A stretch of DNA of 64,000 nt, taken from assembly GCF_037325665.1 (NCBI RefSeq), contig NC_090247.1, positions 20,328,292 to 20,392,291 of the forward strand, written 5' to 3'. This stretch comes from Littorina saxatilis. Its lineage: Eukaryota; Mollusca; Gastropoda; Littorinimorpha; Littorinidae. The position numbers and the translations under genes are program-made. Numbering within the stretch: the first letter of the stretch is position 1; every line of letters starts with the position of its first letter. The notes beneath the pieces were generated by a model. It was not told the DNA's origin. It saw only the letters and a list, made by a program, of their open reading frames with translations, and did not search any database. This document shows positions 25,901 through 34,900 of the stretch, one piece after another.

Positions 25901-28900
25901 ATTGCAAGAATGTCCTGCTGACGAAAGCGGAATTTTCTGTACAGTTCCACGTCGTCGTAACGATTCAGTGGATGTAGGCGGTCAAGAAAGATCCGGTTGC
26001 TTCTCAAATTTCTTCTCATCCTGAATCGGCATGAAAGCAGCCGCCATTTTAAACGCTCCAATAGCGGGTTCCATAACTCTTATTGGAAGGAGGGGCCTGC
26101 TATAACTTTATGGCCGACATAAGGCTCTATGCGCGGTCCATGCATTAGAAATAAGAGACTTTATGGAATCCACAGACTTTATTGCAGTGACGTCATCAAT
26201 TTAGGCTCCTATGGAGGGGCTATGCATTGGCTTCCTGGTCTTTTCTAAATCAATAGGACATTTGACCACTTTCAGAAATTTCAAAAGGACATCATAATTT
26301 AGTGCAAAACACTGTCCATGGAATGGTTCCCAAATCATGTGCACACACACATGCTTTAACACACACACATATAAGATATATACACCAAACATTTGTGCAT
26401 ACATTGTTTTATTAATTTAGTTCCAAATAGGACACACACAAAAAGAAACATAAAAAGCAACGAAAACCTTCAGCACTCTTTTTTTGATTGTCTCACAAAC
26501 TGCATAATTTGACTAAGAAATGAAATACTGAGAAAAAAAAAAAAAAAAAAAAAAGTCCGGTTCAACACAGATTTGACAAAGCAGTATGGTCTCTTTGCTG
26601 TCAAGGTCTAACCAACCGAACAGGGTCAGCCATGAATAGTTAAAAGGCCGTTTCTACGAATTTCCTGTCGTGCCAACAACATGTCCTGTACAAAAGACAA
26701 ATCTTCTCTTTCCGTGGTTGTGTCAGCGACGACGCTGTCATTGGCACTGTCATTTTCAAGAATGACGCTCACCATGTTTTCACCTGTTTTTGACTCAAAC
26801 GTAGCACAGGATGCCGTTGAAAAGCCAAAGATCTTCATCTTTTGTTGATCTTTGGCAGGCTTTAGTTTTATTTCGATGGCATAATTCAATGCGCTTCGAC
26901 AAAATGTCTCGAACTGAAACCAAAAGCAGACGCAAGACTTAATAGTCAGTTGGAGTTGTCTCCCGTACTCCCAACTTTAGTGTGCTGCAGACGGGAGTAC
27001 TCGAACGGCTCATATCGCAAACGGTTCGGAATTCCCGAAAACGCAAGATCTGCACTACACAACTTCAGTGCACCTGTACGCGAGAGTGCTTTTTGAAAAT
27101 GTGTATCTTGAACGTAAAATATCGAATATCACGCTATCCGAAGGCATGGAGTTCTTATCGGACAATGACAGCGCTCAGTTCAAAACGATAAAACATCTGA
27201 CCGCCATGCGTCTATATGAATCAGACATTTGAGCCTTTCAATCGATGTCCGATTTCCGACGCCTGACGACATCCCTGTAGTCCTGCACAGGGATAGGGTT
27301 TCCCTCATGGACATTTTGGCTGCTTTCTCAATGGGGAAAGCAAGCTGCCATACAGTACGGCGTACAGAAAACCTAACATTCCTTAAAAGCTCCATCAGTC
27401 CAGGAACATGTTGAAATTCACATTCAAAACGATACAATCTGACGCAAATCCGATCATGTTGATAGGCTTCTGATTGAAAATACAAATTCACAGAAAAGAT
27501 GGGAGCCCTGTTTCGAATTTCAAAAGAGCCCTTCAGATGATCAAGCAATCTAACGTGACCAGTCGACTGAAAGGACAGACACTCTCTGTGCGATGTTGAC
27601 ATGGCTTACCTCCCCTGTCTGTTGCAGCAGCTTGGTGAAAGTGTTGACGATGTCGCTCTGCTGAGCCAGCAAGCTCTCCTCAGTGTTGCCGTTGCTGGTC
27701 TTGCCCTGGCTGCGTGCGTGAGCCTGCACCACCTTCTCCACCGCTCGCTGGGCTGGGGACACAGGCAAGTCTTGCTTCCTCACGTTACCTCACACATAGG
27801 TACTGTCTACTCTTATCTCATTTTCACATCATAGGTCACACCCCTGATAATATTGTTTTGTCCTCTTGTTAGGTCACACACCTCTGTTGTCTACCCTTCG
27901 CTTATTTTCATATCATAACAAGTTTTCTACTTTCTGTATCAGGAGCAACTGCTTGTATTAGAAAGTCAGCGTTACAAAAATGTAATCTGAAGGGAATAAT
28001 GTATGACAGTCTGATGAAATCGAGGAGTAAGAAACATTGTAGACGTGCTGAAAACTTCTCACTGCTAAATACATGCATCAGGCAATGACATATTCAAAGG
28101 AAAACTGTTTGTCTGCGGAAACGCTTTTTTTGGCCAAAACACTGGCACCATAGCACAGTACAGGACACATGATCATGCTCAATTGGTACAGGACTTAAGT
28201 TTTCGCTCCATGAGCAGTACTGCTTTAAATGTCGGGCTATGAATGTTCGAAGCCAGCCTTGTGTAGAAACAAGGTAATGGTATCCCTTTCACTGTGCTTA
28301 CCAGCCAAGACAGAGTCGGTGCTGGTGGGGTCAGCAGCCATGTCCAGCAGGGGCTGCACCACCTCCATGGGGAAGACGCTATTCTTCTGCCACAGGTTCA
28401 GCACTCGCACCACACGGCACTGCAACACACACACACACATTATTGATACAGGTATCACAGGGGCTACACCACCTCCATGGAGAAGACACTGTTCTTCTGC
28501 CACAGGTTCATCACTCGCACCACACGGCACTGCAACACACACATTATTGATACAGGTATCACAGGGGCTGCACCACCTCCATGGAGAAGACACTGTTCTT
28601 CTGCCACAGGTTTAGGCCCCAAAAAAAAATAGGTGTGGTTACGGTAACATAGCCCCAAAAAATAGGGTAGGTAGGTAGGCAATCACTTTTTTTTTTTTAA
28701 ACTTTTTTTTCTAATGTGTACAAATTAAACCTACTTGACAGGGAAATAAGTGTGCGACACGGGCGCTTTCGCTTTCATTGCGTTTTTTGCACTCGTTTTT
28801 TTTTTTTTTTTGACAAATGTAATAAAAAGTTATAGGATCGGCCCCTAAAAATAGGGTAGGTCGGGTTACCGTAACCACACCTATTTTTTTTTTAGGCCTT

Positions 28901-31900
28901 AGCACTCGCACCACACACACACATTATTGACACAGTGGAACCCCCTTTTAAACACCCCCAACTTCAGCCTTCCTCTTTTCTAAGACCTTATTCTTTTGAG
29001 ATTTTCAGAGCATAGTCTGTACATTTAAAATCATTTTAAGACCTGATTTTCTCATATTTTTGTAGGTCTTAAAAGGGGGATTCCACTGTATCACATCGTC
29101 TTAAGAGGTAACCCTCATGAAAACATGGGCTGCTTTCTGCCTGGGTGAGCTGCCATAAAATACGACGCTACCCCATATTTTTCTTCTCCTGCATGCGTGT
29201 ATTCGTGTTTCCAAGCCCTGAGACTTTCGCCGTGAACTTGAAATCTTTATTGTGCGCATGCATGCACACAGGCGTGTTCGGATACTGAGGAGAGTCTGCA
29301 CAAAGTTAACCTCTGGGAAATAAATCTCAACACAAGGTGATAGCGACAACTGGTTTTAAGCCAGCGCCGCTACCAACTGAGCTTTCACCCCGCCCCCTCA
29401 TTATTAAGTCTACAGAGCAGACACTATCTTTCTATAAACATTTCATTTCAATCAATTATATATATCTACAGTAAGCTTAAATCAATTGTTCTCTCAAGAC
29501 ATACTACTATTGCAGCTACATCAGCCGTCTACAATAAAAACCATTTTGCACAAAGTTATGTCAGTCTTTGAGATGCTTCTGCTGTTACAAATCTTCAAAG
29601 CTATATTTTATCGGCGGGCAAAGCTGTACAGTGCATCGATAACATCACAAAGGCTCCGAGTGTTATTTTAATACTGCACCCTCCTTTACCTTTTCATCAG
29701 GGGGACATTTCAACAGACTCTGAAAAGTGGTGACAATGTTCTTGGTGAAGCGCGGGCCAAACATTTCCTTGTCGGGGCCAAACTGGTGGCGTGACTGTCT
29801 GACGATGGAGTCGATGACGTACAGGCCAGGGACCTTGTACTCTGGCTTGCACTGCAAGGAAACAAACAAAAGTCCTATGTAGTCTATAATAAACAAACAG
29901 AAGCCCTTTGTAGTATATCACACTGGACTTGCAATCAATGACTGGGCAGATGCACCAAAAAGTTCATAGAAATAGCAACTACAGACTCAGCTCTGAACTT
30001 TTCTACTTCCTGCTTGTTTGATCTTTGGCGTGTGGATGGCAGACAAAATTTACCCAGCCCACAAGTTGCAGGTTGGACAGCTACACTGCCTCTGTTGCTA
30101 GTTGGACAGCTACACTGCCTCTGTTGCTAGTTGGACAGCTACACTGCCTCTGTTGCTAGTTGGACAGCTACACTGCCTCTGTTGCTAGTTGGACAGCTAC
30201 ACTGCCTCTGTTGCTAGTTGGACAGCTACACTGCCTCTGTTGCTAGTTGGACAGCTACACTGCCTCTGTTGCTAGTTGGACAGCTACACTGCCTCTGTTG
30301 CTAGTTGGACAGCTACACTGCCTCTGTTGCTAGTTGGACAGCTACACTGCCTCTGTTGCTAGTTGGACAGCTACACTGCCTCTGTTGCTAGTTGGACAGC
30401 TACACTGCCTCTGTTGCTAGTTGGACAGCTACACTGCCTCTGTTGCTAGTTGGACAGCTACACTGCCTCTGTTGCTAGTTGGACAGCTACACTGCCTCTG
30501 TTGCTAGTTGGACAGCTACACCGCCTCTGTTGCTCGTTGGACAGCTACACCGCCTCTGTTGCTAGTTGGACAGCTACACTGCCTCTGTTGCTAGTTGGAC
30601 AGCTACACTGCCTCTGTTGCTAGTTGGACAGCTACACTGCCTCTGTTGCTAGTTGGACAGCTACACCGCCTCTGTTGCTAGTTGGACAGCTACACTGCCT
30701 CTGTTGCTAGTTGGACAGCTACACTGCCTCTGTTGCTAGTTGGACAGCTACACTGCCTCTGTTGCTAGTTGGACAGCTACACTGCCTCTGTTGCTAGTTG
30801 GACAGCTACACTGCCTCTGTTGCTAGTTGGACAGCTACACTGCCTCTGCAGATCACAACTTGCACTGCATAAACCTTCTTCTCCAGTGTTCGATCCTGCA
30901 TAAACCAAGGTCAGAAATTACCCAACAAACTTTTGACATTTCTACAACTCAGTCTTTGCCTCTGTCAATAGTTCTCGAAACAAGTTTCAACTGCAGAATG
31001 AAGCACTTTGGCTATAGCCAGACAAACTATGGAAAACACAAGTTTTTGGTCTCTTCGAAGGTGTCTCCTTGAAAACTTTACCTCACACAAGGCACTACTG
31101 TATTGACAAGCGATACGCAGGCATCAACTGACCTTCAAGACAAACTTCTCCACACTTTGCACCACGTGCTTGTAGAACTTGATGGCCTTGATGGCAGTCT
31201 TGGTGACCGACGCCATCTTCGCCCGAGACACAGGCGGCCGGTTCTCATACAGCGAGGATAACTGCAACACAAGAAGAGAAAAATCTCAGGATGGAATAAT
31301 AACTGAATAAACAAAACGAGACCAAAGGCTTGTATGACTCGCCTTCACAATACATACGGATCAGTCTAAACAAATTATCTGCTGCTCCAGACATTTAAGA
31401 CAAGAGGACCAAATGAACATAGGAGTTAGGGACTCACCTTTGTCATATGAATCAGAAACAAATTATCTGCTTCTCTAGCTCCCTAAATGTTATATTTCAT
31501 CTTGAAAAACTTTGGAGAAACTAACAATTGTTCATCTTGTGGCCAACATTCGACCACGACATGACCATAACATTTGACAATGGTCAACCAGACTTGGGTC
31601 ATGCCTGGAGGTCATCAAACCCTAGATGTAGAAGTGTGTACAGATTCAAAGTTCCAGCTTCAAAAGCATCCAAAACAAATCTTTTTGTACGTCTTAGGCC
31701 TAAAAAAAAAATAGGTGTGGTTACGGTAACCCGACCTACCCTATTTTTAGGGGCCGACCCTAAAACTTTTTACAGTTTGTATTACATTTGTCACAAAAAA
31801 ACCGAGTGCAGAAAACACAATGAAAGCGAAAGCGCTCGAGTCGCACACTTATTTCCCTGTCAAGTAGGTTTAATTTGTACACATTAAAAAAAAAAGTGAT

Positions 31901-34900
31901 TGCCTACCTTCCTACCCTATTTTTTTTGGCTATGTTACCTTAACCACACCCTTTTTTTTTCTTTTTTCCTTATTAACCACTTGACTGCCTTAGGACAGGT
32001 ATACCCGTCATGCGCTTGTGTAGCCGCAGCGTCTTAGGACGGGTAAGCCCGTCTTCTCCGTTACGGGATTTTCCAGAAATGCTATGTCACTGCTGACACA
32101 CAAATAGCAGCCAATGGCTTGGTAGGATACCTCATTCTCATGAATAAACATAAATGGTGACGCGGTTTTGCGTCTGAAGGCTATTTTTGGCCTTGGCGAC
32201 AGGGTAGGGGAGAGAAATCTCGACTCGTCAAAATGGCTAACGGTGACAGTCGACCGGGCCCTAGTAGGGAAAAACAAAGCCGGACTGACGCTACAGGCGG
32301 TGCAAATGATTATGGATACTGACAGGGGAGATCTTCTTTCGGACGATTCGTTGGAAACAGGTAGATGATAGTGATTATAATCCTTCTTGGAGCAAGCAAA
32401 ACAGCCACCTGTGTTTGATCCACAGGCACCGGAAGATGCGCCGGACTGATTTTTAAAAAGTTCATATTTAAACATCATTATAAGACAAACTAATTATCCC
32501 CGAGTACGCAGTACTAGGGTCCTGCAGACTTTAATTGTGTGTCTGTTCGTCTCGACTTAACAGCTTATTGCTGGGAAACTACTGGGCGCAGTTCGTTCAA
32601 AAGTTGATACACTAACTTGATAATAGGTCCGATTGATCGTATTAAAACTTCATGTTACCTGGGACCTAAATGCGAAATAAATCACAAAAGCCACTCTTAA
32701 CGGCGGGCGCGATTCGCGGTGGGATAGAACAGCCGTTCGGCTGATAAACCGCCCAGCCAGCGACACCACACCAGGCTTTGCGTGCGTGTACCACTGCGCG
32801 AGGACTATAGGCATTTGAGTTCACTGGCGATTGTCAGATTTGTTGGCTTGGAGGAAAGCGTTTCCGACTATGGCCAAAGAGATCCGGGTTCGATTCCCGG
32901 CATGGGCGGTCTATTTTTTTTTTTAAATTCTTGTTTACTATTGTTTATTATGAACGTTTTAATGTTTTATTTTACTGTAATAATTTTTTTAATTGTGTAA
33001 AATAAATTTTTTTTTTTTTTAATCCAAGTGATCCTGGTGGAAAGCGATTCATCTATGGCCAAAGTGATCCGGGTTCGATTCCCGGCATGGGCGGTCTATT
33101 TTTTTTTATTTTTTATTTTAAATTCTTGTTTACTATTGTTTATTATGAACGTTTTAATGTTTTATTTCACTCTAATAATTTTTTTTAATTGTGTAAAATA
33201 AATAAATAATTTTTTTTTTTTTTTTTTTTTTGGTATAAATCCAAGTGATCCGGGTTCGATACCCGGCATGGGCGGTCTATTTTTTTTTTTTAATTCTTGT
33301 TTACTTTTGTTTATTATGAACGTTTTAATGTTTTATTTTACTCCAATAATTTTTTTAATTGTGCAAAATAAATAAATATTTAATTTTTTTTTTTTTTTAA
33401 AATCCACGTGCACAAGACAAAAACTTTCATACTGGGGGAGCGAGCCAGTCTGAAGAGTACTCGGGGCCAGCGCCAGCGTTTCTTATTATTTGCATGATTA
33501 GACACTAAAAACAGATTCTTGGTTCAGTTTCCCTTAAAAATAACATAGGTTTTACTTACCTACCTACTGCCAGTTTGGAGCTAGAATTTTTTGTGAATTA
33601 TTACACCCCGAACTCCAATATTCCTTGGCAGTCAGGAATGCACATACGCAAGTTTTGATTGGCAGCGAAAGGGTTAAAAAAACAACAACAAAAACATGGC
33701 ACCGCTGTGATATTAAAATTTTATGAGGGTACACCAGTCACTTGTTTCTCAGCGGCAAGATTTGGTGAGTGAAAAAAGTGGGACGATTCTTGAAACGAAG
33801 TACTGCTCGTGACTAAGAACCACTGAAAAGTTAAATGTAATCCTTTTTGACCTGAACTCGACCGCACTGTGACCTTGAAATATGTTCAGAGGGAACCAGA
33901 CTTGGATTGTGTCCAGAAGTCATCAATCCCTGAAAGCGTGTGAAGTTTCATAGATCTAGCAATTAGCATCAAAAACGGGGACAAATTATACCGTTTCATC
34001 TTTTAGACCCAAACTTCATCACACTGTGAACTTGAAATTTGAGGAAGGCCAACAAGACTTGGGGCATGTTTGGAAGTCATCATAGTATGGGATTACATGA
34101 AGTTTGAAGGACTAGCTTCAAAACTGCTGAAGAAGACAATTTTCCACTTGTGTACCCTTACATGACCCTGGTGTGACCTTAAAATTTGACATGGGTGAAC
34201 CTTTCTAAGGTCATACTCGGAGGTCATCAACCCATAGATTCATCAAATTTCATAGTTCTACAACTTCTAGCTACATGTTCAAGAAATAGATTATTGTCCA
34301 TGACCCTGCCATGACCTTAGAATGTACGTTAGGCACAACAAAAGTTATTTGTTTCCGATTCCCCAACCAACCCTTTTTTCCCTTCGGACACACATTCCAA
34401 AAATATTTTATAATAAAGAACAAAATTTAAATTTGCAGACTTTGCAAAGAGTCACTTTCCCTCAGCATCCAGGGGAGACAGTTTGCCAGATTTCTGGCTA
34501 TAAAAACAAAAAGCCACATACACATGTGTAAAAAACAAACTTCAATCAAACATGTAAAAAATAGGAACCGACCCTAATCTTTTTAGCCTTGTCATTGGAA
34601 ACAAACATCAATTTTTGGACTTATCAATTCTATTGTTTCTAAGTTCAAACCCTAAAAATATGTGAAGACCTAAAGCTCAGGCATTCCAAATGTTGAAGAA
34701 AATGAACTTTTTATTTTGTGACCAGCACATGACTTGCTTTGACCAAATTTTATTAAAGATTTATCAGATTTGAGTCTCGTCTGGACATAATTGACTCATG
34801 AGTCATGATCAGCAATTGATGAAGTGAATAATACCAATCATCCCTTTGGACAACACAATCTTGATCAAATTCATTATTCAAAACCAATGAAAGTGACAAC

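Larger units (their letters stand above)
25313..27277. mobile_element. CAGGG-ended transposon with 6-bp TSD, copy C
   Basis: The ends read CAGGGATGTTGTTAG and GACGACATCCCTG. TAGTCC is duplicated on both sides (25307-25312 and 27278-27283), and S2 SINE copies show the empty site. Its orientation is inverted relative to B. It carries a HARBI1-type relic (25372-26226) and a coding-like stretch (26626-26889). It lies in SCAF intron 5. Confidence 0.8.
25271..27365 (-). mobile_element. SINE family S2 copy split by transposon C
   Basis: The tail (AAGGATAAAGATTAGATAAA, 25274-25312) and the body (TAGTCCTGCACAGGG to GCCATACAGTACGGCG, 27278-27365) match the S2 copy at 14166-14467. Between them lies transposon C with the duplicated target TAGTCC. 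The tRNA-like head is missing. Confidence 0.75.
31973..33677 (+). mobile_element. piggyBac-like relic with TTAA ends
   Basis: TTAA stands at both ends (31973-31976 and 33674-33677). Next to them are TTAACCACTTGACTGCC and the complement of TTAACCCTTTCGCTGCC, imperfect inverted ends. Inside, at 32168-32460, frames read AVQMIMDTDRGDLLSDDS and then DDSDYNPSWSKQ, which resemble the acidic N-terminus of a piggyBac transposase with a shift between them. The catalytic core is absent. It lies in SCAF intron 1. Confidence 0.6.

Noticed and set aside
30073-30848. CRISPR-like regular repeat
   Set aside because: The 29-bp units are contiguous with no spacers, in an animal intron. It is a minisatellite.
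32008-32478. 156-codon minus-strand frame
   Set aside because: It lies inside the TTAA-ended relic, and the transposase-like text is on the plus strand. No domain was recognised on the minus strand.
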